The translations under genes and the position numbers were made by a program. Positions 21,098 to 29,591 of a stretch of 55,743 bases of DNA are shown in pieces. Source of the stretch: a virus. Numbering within the stretch: position 1 is the stretch's first letter; each line of letters opens with the position of its first letter. A model generated the notes under the pieces. That model made no database searches, was not told the origin of the DNA, and worked only from the letters and a program-made list of their open reading frames with translations. The stretch is from positions 1 through 55,743 of IMG/VR virus record IMGVR_UViG_3300020201_000023, one strand, 5' to 3'.

Positions 21098-21439
21098 TCA
21101 CTTGCTGCCGTGCATCAGCGTCGCGAGAAAGCGCCTCGCCATCGCGAGTTCGCTGCGCGCCATCTCGGCTTCCGCGCGCGCCAACTGTAGCGCGAGCACG
21201 CACTCCGAGCACTCGGTGCGCAGCCGGTCGCGTTCGTCGTCGTCGTCGTCGCGGTCTGCGTCGCGCGCCGACAGCGCCTTGTCACGCGCGGTCTCGGCCT
21301 TGTCAGCGCGCGCGTTGGCGCGGTCAACTTCATCGGCGCGTGTTTTGGCGCGGCCGGTGAGATGCCCCGCGAGCCAGCGCACGACGACGGCGGTGGACGG
21401 TGCGCCCGCGAGCAGCGCGACCAGTTGCCAAATGCTCAC
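21098..21439 (-). CDS. Spanin-like protein: N-terminal membrane anchor and coiled coil (113 aa)
   Basis: GTG at 21439. One N-terminal membrane segment (about 3-26, IWQLVALLAGAPSTAVVVRW) followed by a long charged coiled coil rich in Arg/Asp/Lys (EVDRANARADKAETARDKAL, DRDDDDDERDRLRTE). This is the layout of inner-membrane spanin subunits in Gram-negative phages. A short gap to the upstream gene. Assignment by topology only. Confidence 0.6.
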   Translation of the reverse strand: MSIWQLVALLAGAPSTAVVVRWLAGHLTGRAKTRADEVDRANARADKAETARDKALSARDADRDDDDDERDRLRTECSECVLALQLARAEAEMARSELAMARRFLATLMHGSK

Positions 21440-21443
21440 GGGG

Positions 21444-21809
21444 TCAACTCTCCTCGCGGCGTGTGTCCCTCGCCATCGCGAGTTCGCGCCGGCACTCGCG
21501 CAAGTCATGCTCGACGCGCTCGCGCCGCGTTTTCTCGGCGTGCAGCGAATCGGCGAACGACTGGAGCTCTGCATCGCGCCGCTGCCGGTCGAGGCTGCGT
21601 ACGTGCTCGAGTCCCTTGACCAGCACGTCGCGCGTGGCGTCGTCCTCCGGGATGGCGCGCGCGACGGCGGCAGCGAGCGTGATGTCGACGCCGCCGAGGA
21701 TGATGAGGCGGCGCACGCACTCGCCGACCGACACCAGCGCGGCGTCAGCGGCAACGAGCACGGCGACCGATGGCGTCGGGCGGCGCGGTGGCCGTGAGAT
21801 TGGAGACAT
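21444..21809 (-). CDS. Coiled-coil protein in the lysis region (121 aa)
   Basis: GGAGGCGCC before ATG at 21809. Basic Pro-rich N-terminus (SPISRPPRRPTPS), a hydrophobic helical stretch (VAVLVAADAALVSVGECVRR), LIILGGVDITLAAAVARAIP, then a coiled coil (DRQRRDAELQSFADSLHAEK, RRERVEHDLRECRRELAMAR). The MARDTR/CRREL end resembles the coiled coil of the next gene. Function unknown; may pair with it. Confidence 0.62.
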   Translation of the reverse strand: MSPISRPPRRPTPSVAVLVAADAALVSVGECVRRLIILGGVDITLAAAVARAIPEDDATRDVLVKGLEHVRSLDRQRRDAELQSFADSLHAEKTRRERVEHDLRECRRELAMARDTRREES

Positions 21810-21828
21810 GGCGCCTCCGGTGGTGCGA

Positions 21829-22356
21829 CTACCATCCCGCCGACTCGATGCCGCCCGCGCCCCACCATCCGGCGCGCTTGTGCAGCCGATCGGCGTCGCC
21901 GAGAGACGTGCGGCCGAGCCAGTGCACCGCCTCATGCGCGATGACGCTGCGCTGCACTTCGGGCGTCTCGTACCCGCTGACCCATATCATCACGCGATAC
22001 GTGTTGGTGAGCGACGCCAGCGGATCGACGATGTCGCCCTCCCACGTAGTGACGCCGGCCGCGCAGCCCCATCGGCATCCGCCCGCCGCCTGCCTCTCGG
22101 GCGTGCCGCAGTACGGTCCGCGCGATGTGCAGTACGCGGACATCGTCGGCTCCGTCACGCGCACGACGACCATGCGGCTCGCGCGCTCTTCGCGACTGCG
22201 AGCGGAGTATGGGTGCCCCGCGAGCCGCCACGCTCCGATGACGGCATCGACGATGGCGAGGTCGCTGGCACGCGGTGGGCGCTCGGCTCCAAGCGGCAGA
22301 CTCTGCACGCACGACGATGCGCACAGCAGCGCGAGGATGGCGGCGACGCGGTTCAC
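21829..22356 (-). CDS. Secreted metalloprotease-like lipoprotein (175 aa)
   Basis: GTG at 22356 (GTGA overlap). N-terminal signal (RVAAILALLCASSC, Cys16) suggests export, possibly lipidation. HEAVHWLG (His141, Glu142, His145) is an HExxH zinc-protease motif; a further His/Asp region follows (TSLGDADRLHKRAGW). Six cysteines between 76 and 98 suggest disulfides in the periplasm. A phage-encoded exported metallopeptidase could help lysis or modify the envelope. The third metal ligand is not identified. Confidence 0.7.
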   Translation of the reverse strand: MNRVAAILALLCASSCVQSLPLGAERPPRASDLAIVDAVIGAWRLAGHPYSARSREERASRMVVVRVTEPTMSAYCTSRGPYCGTPERQAAGGCRWGCAAGVTTWEGDIVDPLASLTNTYRVMIWVSGYETPEVQRSVIAHEAVHWLGRTSLGDADRLHKRAGWWGAGGIESAGW

Positions 22357-22679
22357 GCCTTGTCGATCGGATTGACGCCCGCCATCACGCTCCAGAGACC
22401 GCCTAGTGACGTTGTGATCTCCGCCTCGGTCGGCGCTGCCACGTCGACGAAGTTGCCGATCAGTGCGATAGCCTGCGCGAACGGCCCCACGTAGCCCGCG
22501 GAGCGATCGGAGAGCACCGAGGTCGCGAGGTTGCTGCGCTTCGCGTCGACGTTCGGCTTCGTCGTTGCGGCCTCGCCCGCGACATTGACCGCCGCCTTGA
22601 CAGCAAGGAGCTGTACGTTGGTCCGGAAAGGGCCGCTTGCAATGAGTGCCTGGGCTTGTGCGAGATTCGGGATTGCCAT
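22353..22679 (-). CDS. Conserved small virion-region protein (108 aa)
   Basis: AAAGGTAATAGACC before ATG at 22679. IPNLAQAQALIASGPFRTNV, then LLAVKAAVNVAGEAATTKPN and a C-terminal IALIGNFVDVAAPTEAEITT. Soluble, low in Arg compared with neighbours. Small proteins beginning like this occur beside tail genes of other phages, from memory without a named role. Confidence 0.68.
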   Translation of the reverse strand: MAIPNLAQAQALIASGPFRTNVQLLAVKAAVNVAGEAATTKPNVDAKRSNLATSVLSDRSAGYVGPFAQAIALIGNFVDVAAPTEAEITTSLGGLWSVMAGVNPIDKA

Positions 22680-22697
22680 GGTCTATTACCTTTCGTA

Positions 22698-23504
22698 CTA
22701 CGCGACGGAAATGCTGCTGAGACTGCCGATCAGTCGTTCACACTGTTGCATCTCTCCGGCGGTAAGCGCTCGATTGAAGAGCAAGAACTTCGTGAACCCG
22801 CCAGCCCAGCCCAGCGACGGACCAGCGCGCGCGCCGATGTGCAGATTCAGGTTGCCAAAAGTGTTGCCGTTGTCGTTGTTTGTGATGACCGTTGGCGTGA
22901 CCACAACGCCGTCGCGGCGGATGAGCGACGCTTCACCAGACGCCAGGGATTTGTCGAGCACGGTGGAAAGCACACGCGCGGTCGCCAGCGTTTCGGCTAT
23001 CGAGTAGCTGCTGACCCCGACGTCCCCGCGTAGGTAGTTCGCAAAAATCGTGGCGGTGACATACAGCTCGAACGCGACAGCCGACACGCCGGGGTTGGGG
23101 CCGTAGTCGCAGACGATCGCCGTCCCTGTGTTGGTGTCGATGGCTCCCAGGATCATCGTCACCGCAGACACGCCCGAGATCTGAGACAGCGTCGCGCTGG
23201 AGGAAAGGATTTGCGAGCCGTTCAGCGACACCGTAGGCCGGCCGTTGACCGCCGTGTCTCGCGTCGCGTTGCCGTTGAAAACGTAGCCGTTGACGCGCGA
23301 GGCGATTGACGTGAACGCGCCGGCGGCGACGTCGCGCGCATCGAGGTCGATGACCAGGCCGCTGATAGACGCCGGGTTGAACTCCGGTGTACCACCACCT
23401 CCGCCGCCGCGCCGCACGCTCCCGCGCCCGCCTCCGCGCCGACTCATCGCCGCACGCGCACGCAGCGCCGCAGGCACGTCGGCGTCGAGGTGCACGCGAT
23501 TCAC
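22698..23504 (-). CDS. LamG/concanavalin-like domain protein, receptor-binding candidate (268 aa)
   Basis: GTG at 23504 (GTGA). A short basic Gly-rich segment (SRRGGGRGSVRRGGGGGG) is followed by a jelly-roll pattern: ISGLVIDLDARDV, GYVFNGNATRDTAVNGRPTV, SAVTMILGAIDTNTGTAIVC, NNDNGNTFGNLNLHIGARAG and the closing KFLLFNRALTAGEMQQCERL typical of LamG-like lectin domains. Such domains sit at phage tail tips and bind sugars. Location downstream of tail-tip genes supports a receptor-binding or fibre role. Confidence 0.75.
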   Translation of the reverse strand: MNRVHLDADVPAALRARAAMSRRGGGRGSVRRGGGGGGTPEFNPASISGLVIDLDARDVAAGAFTSIASRVNGYVFNGNATRDTAVNGRPTVSLNGSQILSSSATLSQISGVSAVTMILGAIDTNTGTAIVCDYGPNPGVSAVAFELYVTATIFANYLRGDVGVSSYSIAETLATARVLSTVLDKSLASGEASLIRRDGVVVTPTVITNNDNGNTFGNLNLHIGARAGPSLGWAGGFTKFLLFNRALTAGEMQQCERLIGSLSSISVA

Positions 23505-23683
23505 TGCGCCACCGCAACCGCGACGACGAACGCGAACGCGACGAGAGCGAACGCGGCGACGCGCATCGCCGACGAGCGGCGCACGACGTCCCACGCGCAG
23601 TAGACGGTGAGCTCCGCGTGCGCGTCGAACGGCGCGAGCGGAAGCGCGACGGCGAGAGCGGCGAGAGCGCGGAGCGTGCGCAT
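23501..23683 (-). CDS. Small membrane protein (60 aa)
   Basis: ATG at 23683 shares a base with the previous stop (TGATG). N-terminal hydrophobic segment ending DAHA (signal-peptide-like, cleavage near 23) and a C-terminal membrane segment (VAAFALVAFAFVVAVAVA). The mature protein would be a short C-tail-anchored peptide. Unknown function. Confidence 0.65.
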   Translation of the reverse strand: MRTLRALAALAVALPLAPFDAHAELTVYCAWDVVRRSSAMRVAAFALVAFAFVVAVAVAQ

Positions 23684-24072
23684 CAGATTACACCGGGGCC
23701 GTTCGAGAGGTACCAGCGGAACGTGCCCGCGCTCGCCGAGATGACCTTGAACGAGCGCCGCAGCGGGCCGGCGCGCAGCGAAATCACGCCCGGCTGATAC
23801 GGCCCCATCGTTCGCGTCGCGCCCGAGACTGCCGCGATCACCGGGTCGGTGACGGTGCCGGGCGACGTCTCCGACCCGTTCGCGCTGAACGTCAGGAAGA
23901 ACACAACGTCGCAGCCGATCGAGATGAACCCCGCCGGCGCGGCCGGAGTGCCGAGAATGCCAGTGGTCTGAATCGCGCTCGCCGTGGCGGCGACGAGTGC
24001 GACGCAGTTGATCGCGGCCTCTGTCGGCGGCGAGTAGTCGCTGTCTTGCTCTACTATCCGGGATGATGTCAT
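23683..24072 (-). CDS. Putative tail-associated small protein (129 aa)
   Basis: CAGGAG before ATG at 24072. Beta-rich, Ser/Thr/Gly-rich: AAINCVALVAATASAIQTTG, FISIGCDVVFFLTFSANGSE, VISLRAGPLRRSFKVISASA, TFRWYLSNGPG. Composition matches virion surface proteins. Located between tip proteins and the LamG protein. Function not recognised. Confidence 0.68.
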   Translation of the reverse strand: MTSSRIVEQDSDYSPPTEAAINCVALVAATASAIQTTGILGTPAAPAGFISIGCDVVFFLTFSANGSETSPGTVTDPVIAAVSGATRTMGPYQPGVISLRAGPLRRSFKVISASAGTFRWYLSNGPGVI

Positions 24073-24105
24073 GTCAGCTCCTGCGCCGTGGCGCGGTGGT
24101 GGTGG

Positions 24106-25134
24106 TCACTCTGCGGCGCACGCGCTGGCAACGTAAAACGTGCCGGCTGCGCCCGTGCGCCGAAACTCAATCGTGAAAGTCGAGTTCGCGAACGTGCCGC
24201 CCGGCAGCCCGCTCGCGACCGTGAGGTCTTCGCAAGCGAACGACAGCGACGTCGTGTACCAAGCGAACGTCGTACCGGGGTCCGTGACGGTCAGTGTCAC
24301 GCTAGCCGCAGTCGCGTTGTTCGTGATTCGGATCTCGCCGTCCGTGGTGGCGTTGCTCGCGCGGCACAAAAACGAGAATCCAACGGAGCGAGCCGTGTCC
24401 GCCGCTAGAATCTTGCGCGTGAGGATGTGCCCCTGAATGAGCATCGGGACGAACGACCCGACGGAGTCGCCCCAGCAATCCGTGATGTTGTCCGGGCGCG
24501 CATACCCGAGGTAAGTGCGCCGGAGCAGCGCGCCGGTGCCAGCCATTCGTTCGTGCGCGTCGAAGATGCCGCCGAGCGAATTGTTCTCGCGTGCGTCGAT
24601 TGGCTCGCGCGCCCACGCGCTGGTCATCTCGACGCCGCGGTCGGTGGCGTCGAGCGCCAGCACGGCGCGCGGCGATTCGTGGCACGAGATGCCCGAGATA
24701 CGAGCGCCGCCGGACCCGGCGCCGTTGACGATCGTCAGCGTGAGCGTTTGCAGCGCGCTGCTCTTGGCGGTGAGATCCTCGAGATATTCGATCGGCACGG
24801 CGTCGGACGGCGACGCGGGGACGTCGACAGTTCTGGACGCCATCGCGCCGGCCGATATCGTCGCAGTCCCGCCTCGCGTGTCGCCGATGATGTAGATGCG
24901 CCACACGCGGCGCACCGAGCGCCCGTTCGGCGAGACGCGGTATTGAAAGGTCTTGGTCGCGCCGGCCGCAATCGCCTGGTCTGGGTCGTACGCGGGCACG
25001 AGCACGTCGCCTTGGCCGAGGCACCAGTTGGCGAGCTCTACGCCAGTGAGCCAGGTACGCGAGCGCACCGCGCGACCGCTGACGACGTCGGCCTCGCGCA
25101 CGATGCTGCGGCGGCGTGGGACTGATGCGGTCAC
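24106..25134 (-). CDS. Putative tail-tip/fibre protein (342 aa)
   Basis: GTG at 25134 in a GTGA overlap. After a basic N-terminus it is beta-rich with repeated Thr/Ser/Gly stretches (TKTFQYRVSPNGRSVRRVWR, GGTATISAGAMASRTVDVPA, AASVTLTVTDPGTTFAWYTT), typical of minor tail or fibre proteins. No enzymatic motif seen. Stop is followed by a 33-base gap. Confidence 0.68.
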   Translation of the reverse strand: MTASVPRRRSIVREADVVSGRAVRSRTWLTGVELANWCLGQGDVLVPAYDPDQAIAAGATKTFQYRVSPNGRSVRRVWRIYIIGDTRGGTATISAGAMASRTVDVPASPSDAVPIEYLEDLTAKSSALQTLTLTIVNGAGSGGARISGISCHESPRAVLALDATDRGVEMTSAWAREPIDARENNSLGGIFDAHERMAGTGALLRRTYLGYARPDNITDCWGDSVGSFVPMLIQGHILTRKILAADTARSVGFSFLCRASNATTDGEIRITNNATAASVTLTVTDPGTTFAWYTTSLSFACEDLTVASGLPGGTFANSTFTIEFRRTGAAGTFYVASACAAE

Positions 25135-25769
25135 AGCGGCACCTGCTCTGCGGCGTACGCTTGCGTGCAGAACGCGGCGCCTGCGACAGCGGAAAACGCC
25201 CAGACTTCGATCACGACCATCACGGCGGCGACGCTTCCGGGGCTGCCGGAGTTCACACCGTCGACGATGGCGAGCGACGTCGCGAGAAACGACGCATCAA
25301 GCGTCAGCGTGGTCTTCGCCACCGTCGGGTCGCGCCATGCGTTCGTCGCCGACGTGAACGCCGCCGTCTCGAGGATGTTCGCGCCGATCGTCGTCGCCTG
25401 CATCTCGATACTCGCGGACGACGGGAGGCACGCGCCGATGCGCAGTCGGCTGGACGCGACGCCGTCACTTCGTCCGCCGACGCGCGCGCGAATCGGATAC
25501 GGCAGCCCGTCGGAGCCGACGAGCAGCGGGAACGGGCCGAAACTGTAGAGCCGCTGCCACTCGCTCGCGACGCCGACCTTGACGCCGATGCCGCCCGTCG
25601 TCGTGCTCAGCGGAGGGAACGAGACGAGCACGCGCGAGCGCGAATCGGCCAGCGCGTTGAGATTGTTCGCAAGCGTGCGCATGGTGCTCGTCGCGCACGC
25701 AGTGCCGCTAACGGCAGCGGCGCCGGCGGGCACGCCGTCGATCTGACCGAGTTCGGATGCCGTCGCCAA
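25131..25769 (-). CDS. Putative minor tail protein (212 aa)
   Basis: TTG start at 25769 chosen because GGAGG lies at the correct distance and no ATG or GTG is nearby. Beta-rich: RVLVSFPPLSTTTGGIGVKV, WQRLYSFGPFPLLVGSDGLP, SSASIEMQATTIGANILETA, KTTLTLDASFLATSLAIVDG. Position after the large tip protein and coupling to the next gene support a tail role. Confidence 0.68.
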   Translation of the reverse strand: MATASELGQIDGVPAGAAAVSGTACATSTMRTLANNLNALADSRSRVLVSFPPLSTTTGGIGVKVGVASEWQRLYSFGPFPLLVGSDGLPYPIRARVGGRSDGVASSRLRIGACLPSSASIEMQATTIGANILETAAFTSATNAWRDPTVAKTTLTLDASFLATSLAIVDGVNSGSPGSVAAVMVVIEVWAFSAVAGAAFCTQAYAAEQVPL

Positions 25770-25813
25770 AGTGCCTCCGTTGCGCGCTCGCGGCGCCGTG
25801 TCACGATTCGCGG

Positions 25814-26089
25814 ATGAAGACGACGACGTTCGCGATGATGGTACTGGCGGCGGCGATGATGGGTGCGTGCGACGATCGCGTTCGCGTGCCCGTGGAGCGC
25901 GAGGACGCTGGCGCGATGCGAGACGCCGCGCCTCGCCCGTCCTATTGCTGCGACAGCGCGCGCTCGATCTGCCAGCCGATTGAGGGAAGCGTACTGCGCA
26001 CGGACTGCGTCAGCTGCACCCCCGGCGGCGGCTGCAACGGCGGGTGCTACATGGATAGCGGGTCGGCGAAGTGCGCGCTCGCCTACTAG
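25814..26089 (+). CDS. Cys-rich lipoprotein encoded against the late operon (91 aa)
   Basis: The only convincing plus-strand gene between 18.9 and 55.7 kb. MKTTTFAMMVLAAAMMGAC is a clear lipoprotein signal (lipobox MGAC, Cys19). An Asp/Ala-rich linker (DREDAGAMRDAAPRP type) leads to a small domain with eight cysteines (CCDSARSIC, CVSC, CNGGC, KC). Sits in the 316-base space between two late genes and overlaps the end of the 26086 gene by four bases. No strong ribosome-binding site. Likely an independently expressed accessory gene, for example in superinfection exclusion (inference). Confidence 0.75.
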   Translation: MKTTTFAMMVLAAAMMGACDDRVRVPVEREDAGAMRDAAPRPSYCCDSARSICQPIEGSVLRTDCVSCTPGGGCNGGCYMDSGSAKCALAY

Positions 26090-28734
26090 CTCGCGAACTG
26101 CCGCGCGGCCTTGTTGCCCGTGCCGAACGCGATTAGCCCGGCGGCAGTGGCGATGTAGCAGTATGCCTGCTGCGACGTCGTCGCTACCGCCGCGACTCCG
26201 TACTCGAGATTGAGCGTGCCGCCCGGCGTGGCGCCCGATATCGTGCCGATCGTGATCGTCCGCGTCGCGACGTTGACGGCCGTAACCGTGGCGGTGATCT
26301 CGCTTGGACCCGTGGTGTTGTATTGCCGCAGGATGACGCGGTCGCCGACGAGCCACGCCGACGCGGTCGCATATCCACCCGGCTGCACCGCATCGAGCAG
26401 CACGTCGCGCGTCACGCCTGCCGACACGCTGGTCACGCGCGAACTCGGAGCGTAGCCGGCGATCCGCAACTGAGTCGCGAAGATGGTGAGCTCGACGCAC
26501 GATTGCGAAGGCTTCACCTGCCGGCCGATGACGAAGCCCGAGACGGCGGAGATGCCGCGCCCGCCGTCCACGGCGTCGGGCAGCTGAGAGATGGTCACGC
26601 TGACCTGCGCGCCGATCGTCGCGTTGATGGCGTCGAGCGGGCACATGACAGTGATCGACGTGTACGCCGCGCCGAGAGAGCCGAGCCATCCTTGCGCGAG
26701 CGCGACGACGTCCGCCGTCGGCATCGTGGAGTCGCCGAGAAACGCCTCGGAGCGCGGCTCGATCTTCATCACGAACGGCAGCGGCTGCCGGCTCAGCGCG
26801 GCCGAGTCGCGCACGTTGAACGAATCGCCAATGTGCTTGCCAGTCAGCACGTCGAAGCCCGACTTGACCGCAATCGTGTTGACGAGTCCGAACGCCGACG
26901 GCTCGTATCCGGGGCGCTGTTTGCCGCTGAGATTCTTGCTCGCGTTGATCGCGTACGTACCCGCTTCGGTCGCCGCGCCGATGCGGAACTCGACAGCGGT
27001 CCAGGCGCCGGTCGTTGTAATCGACGGCACCATGCCGAGCAGTTTCAACTCCTCGGCGATCATCTTGCTCAGCGAGAAGTCGGACGACCCTCCGTAGAAG
27101 CGCTGGTCAACCCACGCACGGCCGAGCGCGACGGCGTCGACGTTGGCGGCCGTCGTGAGGTAGTCGATGTGATTCGTCGTAACCATCGGCGAACGGCCGA
27201 GCGGCGCTTCGTCGGGCGCCTCGAGCGCAAGCGTGGCCATGAAGTCGCCGAAGTTCCCGGCGCTGACGTAGGTGCGGGCGACCTGCACCGTCGGAGCGAT
27301 GTCGCGCGTCCAGATGCGTTGCGAGGCACCGCTGCTGGACTGGGCGATCGTCGCTGCGCGCGTCGTCGAGTTCCACGCGGTCACTCGGTACACCATACCC
27401 CTACTGAACGCGCTGCCGGACCCGTCCGCCCACTCGATGTAGAGCGCATCGCCGACGCGCAAGGACGTAGTGCCGCCCATGTACAGCACGTCAGCACGAC
27501 CAGAGCCGCCGCCGCTGCGCCCTGGAGTCCCGGTAAAGTAGCCGCCGACAAACCCACGCGGCACAGTGCCAGCGCCGACGATAGGGTACGTCGCCGGGAT
27601 CTGATATGTGGTGTTCGCGGCAACGGTGGTCACGGCTGCGCCGGTCGTTGTGTTGTAGTAAAAGTCACGCCCGCTGATCGTCGGGTCAAGCGGACCACCG
27701 CAAACTACGCTGAGCCACAGATTCGACGCCGCGGTGGTGTAGAGCAGCCCCCACGCGCCGTCTACAGTGGGCACCGCGACGAGCCGCGGCGCTGCGCCTC
27801 CAGCCACGTTGAGCGCGTTGGCGCCCCATCCGGCGGTCGCCGTTGTAACCGCTGCGTTGAACGCGGCGCACCACGCGTCTTGCGTCTCGTAGAAGGCTGG
27901 CGGAAACGGGACCGTCGCGGTGTCAGTTGACGGCGCGCTGACGTTTGTGGTGTTGGTGAGCCGGGTAATGCGCAGCGTCGGCGCCGTCGTCGAGTTGTAG
28001 ACGATGCCGCGCAGCGTCGCCGGGTCTTGCAGGTCAGTCGACATCGACTGGTCGAGGATGCTCGTGACGCTGCCGATCGGCAGATCCCACGACGTCAGTC
28101 CGCGGATGCGCGGCTCTCCGCAGATGCCGCGCCACACGAGCGTCCCGTCGCCGGTCTCGCCGTCGCCGTATGCGTAGACCGCCGCGATCAGCCCCTTGAT
28201 CGACGGCCGGCCGTTGAACGCGCCGACGTCCTCGGTCGTCACCTCGGGGCGCGAGAGGTTGAGTCCAGGATTGTAGATGTGCGACTGAGCGAGCGTCTGC
28301 CGGTATCCGCGCGTCACCGTCGGCGCGAAGGTACCGCCGCCGCTCGTGATGAGCATGCACTCTTGACCGACGAAGAGAACATCGCCGTTCGCCGTGTCCG
28401 TGCTGACGAGCGGTATCGCGACGGCCGCCGCGTTGATCGACGACGACAGGTAGTTGACCTTCGTCGGCTGCCTCACGAACGAGTCGCCGACGCGGTGCGC
28501 GCCGTCCTCGACGATCGACGCGGTGAAGCCGGTCCCGGAGAGCTTGCCGACGGCGGGGTCGAGTCGCTCGCCCCATTGAATGCTCTTGGCGTCGAGCCCG
28601 GCGACGCGGATGCGGCCGTCCGTGCTCGCGCCGACGAGCCGCGTGGAGCTCACCACCTCGATCGGGTGCCCGAGTATCATCAGGCGGAACGCGGTCGCGC
28701 CACTGCCCGTCTCGACGACGCGAGCCCAGGTCAC
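26086..28734 (-). CDS. Large tail-tip/baseplate hub protein (882 aa)
   Basis: The largest gene. Beta-rich with many Thr/Ser/Gly segments, SDFSLSKMIAEELKLLGMVP in the middle and GRQVKPSQSCVELTIFATQL late. Size, composition and position (third gene after the tape measure) fit the central tip or hub protein of siphoviral tails, which carries the fibre attachments. GTG start at 28734 in a GTGA overlap with the upstream tail gene. No catalytic motif was recognised. Confidence 0.75.
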   Translation of the reverse strand: MTWARVVETGSGATAFRLMILGHPIEVVSSTRLVGASTDGRIRVAGLDAKSIQWGERLDPAVGKLSGTGFTASIVEDGAHRVGDSFVRQPTKVNYLSSSINAAAVAIPLVSTDTANGDVLFVGQECMLITSGGGTFAPTVTRGYRQTLAQSHIYNPGLNLSRPEVTTEDVGAFNGRPSIKGLIAAVYAYGDGETGDGTLVWRGICGEPRIRGLTSWDLPIGSVTSILDQSMSTDLQDPATLRGIVYNSTTAPTLRITRLTNTTNVSAPSTDTATVPFPPAFYETQDAWCAAFNAAVTTATAGWGANALNVAGGAAPRLVAVPTVDGAWGLLYTTAASNLWLSVVCGGPLDPTISGRDFYYNTTTGAAVTTVAANTTYQIPATYPIVGAGTVPRGFVGGYFTGTPGRSGGGSGRADVLYMGGTTSLRVGDALYIEWADGSGSAFSRGMVYRVTAWNSTTRAATIAQSSSGASQRIWTRDIAPTVQVARTYVSAGNFGDFMATLALEAPDEAPLGRSPMVTTNHIDYLTTAANVDAVALGRAWVDQRFYGGSSDFSLSKMIAEELKLLGMVPSITTTGAWTAVEFRIGAATEAGTYAINASKNLSGKQRPGYEPSAFGLVNTIAVKSGFDVLTGKHIGDSFNVRDSAALSRQPLPFVMKIEPRSEAFLGDSTMPTADVVALAQGWLGSLGAAYTSITVMCPLDAINATIGAQVSVTISQLPDAVDGGRGISAVSGFVIGRQVKPSQSCVELTIFATQLRIAGYAPSSRVTSVSAGVTRDVLLDAVQPGGYATASAWLVGDRVILRQYNTTGPSEITATVTAVNVATRTITIGTISGATPGGTLNLEYGVAAVATTSQQAYCYIATAAGLIAFGTGNKAARQFAS

Positions 28735-29591
28735 AGCGCCACCGTCGCGTCGATGTATCGCGCCATGAACGGCAGCGTCCAGTGACCGTCAAAGTCGGGC
28801 GTGACGCGCTCCGGCTTCCACGACGCGGTTTCCTCGCGCATCTTGTAGAGGTCGCCTTCGCCCTTCACCGACGCGACGCGGTCGATGAGCAGATACGGCA
28901 GCGAGGCGCGGACGTGCTTGTAGAAGTCCTCCCACGACCACCACACTTTGGTGCTGGCGCCAACGTCGACGCGGCGCACGGGAGCGCCGCCGACAGCCGC
29001 CGCTGCGTTCCACGCCGCGTTCGTCGGCCCGGTGGGCGACTCCATCGGCTGCGACCAATCGCGGTACGTCGCGATCCTGTCGGGATACGTCGAGTAAGCG
29101 CTGCCGTCGTCGGCTTCCGCGTAATCGATCTTGCCGGGCGCCTCGAAGGTGCCGGAGTCGCGCGACTGGCCGCCGATGACGCTGATGCACGTGTACTTCG
29201 GGCGCTTCGTCGAGAGGTAAAAAATCTGACCCGACAGGCTCGCCTCGAAGCCGAAGATGTCGCGCAGTTCGGCGCCGAGGAGCCCGTGCCAGGTGACGGA
29301 AAACGTCGACGCGCACGACAGTAGATATTGGTTGTTTGCCGGCGAATACGTCACGACGAGCCCGCCCGCGACCATCGCCACGACAGCAGCGCGCCACGAC
29401 GCGAGCGCGACGCCGTCGACCGTCTGCGATGACGGCCGCGCGGTGTCGCCGTGTAGATACATGCCAGCCGTGAATCCCGCCGTGCCCGTCAGCGTGCCGC
29501 CGCCGAAGGTCGCACCGTTGACGCCGGCCGTGACGGCGCCGAGGTTCATGCGGCCGAAGTCCCACGCGGCAGAGTAGAGGTCGCGCGGCAT
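28731..29591 (-). CDS. Putative distal tail protein (286 aa)
   Basis: ATG at 29591 shares a base with the tape-measure stop (TGATG). First gene downstream of the tape measure, where distal tail proteins usually lie. Gly/Thr-rich N-terminal half (GAVTAGVNGATFGGGTLTGT), then mixed alpha/beta with Trp-rich segments (WWSWEDFYKHV, DFDGHWTLPFMARYI). The assignment rests on gene order. Confidence 0.65.
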   Translation of the reverse strand: MPRDLYSAAWDFGRMNLGAVTAGVNGATFGGGTLTGTAGFTAGMYLHGDTARPSSQTVDGVALASWRAAVVAMVAGGLVVTYSPANNQYLLSCASTFSVTWHGLLGAELRDIFGFEASLSGQIFYLSTKRPKYTCISVIGGQSRDSGTFEAPGKIDYAEADDGSAYSTYPDRIATYRDWSQPMESPTGPTNAAWNAAAAVGGAPVRRVDVGASTKVWWSWEDFYKHVRASLPYLLIDRVASVKGEGDLYKMREETASWKPERVTPDFDGHWTLPFMARYIDATVAL

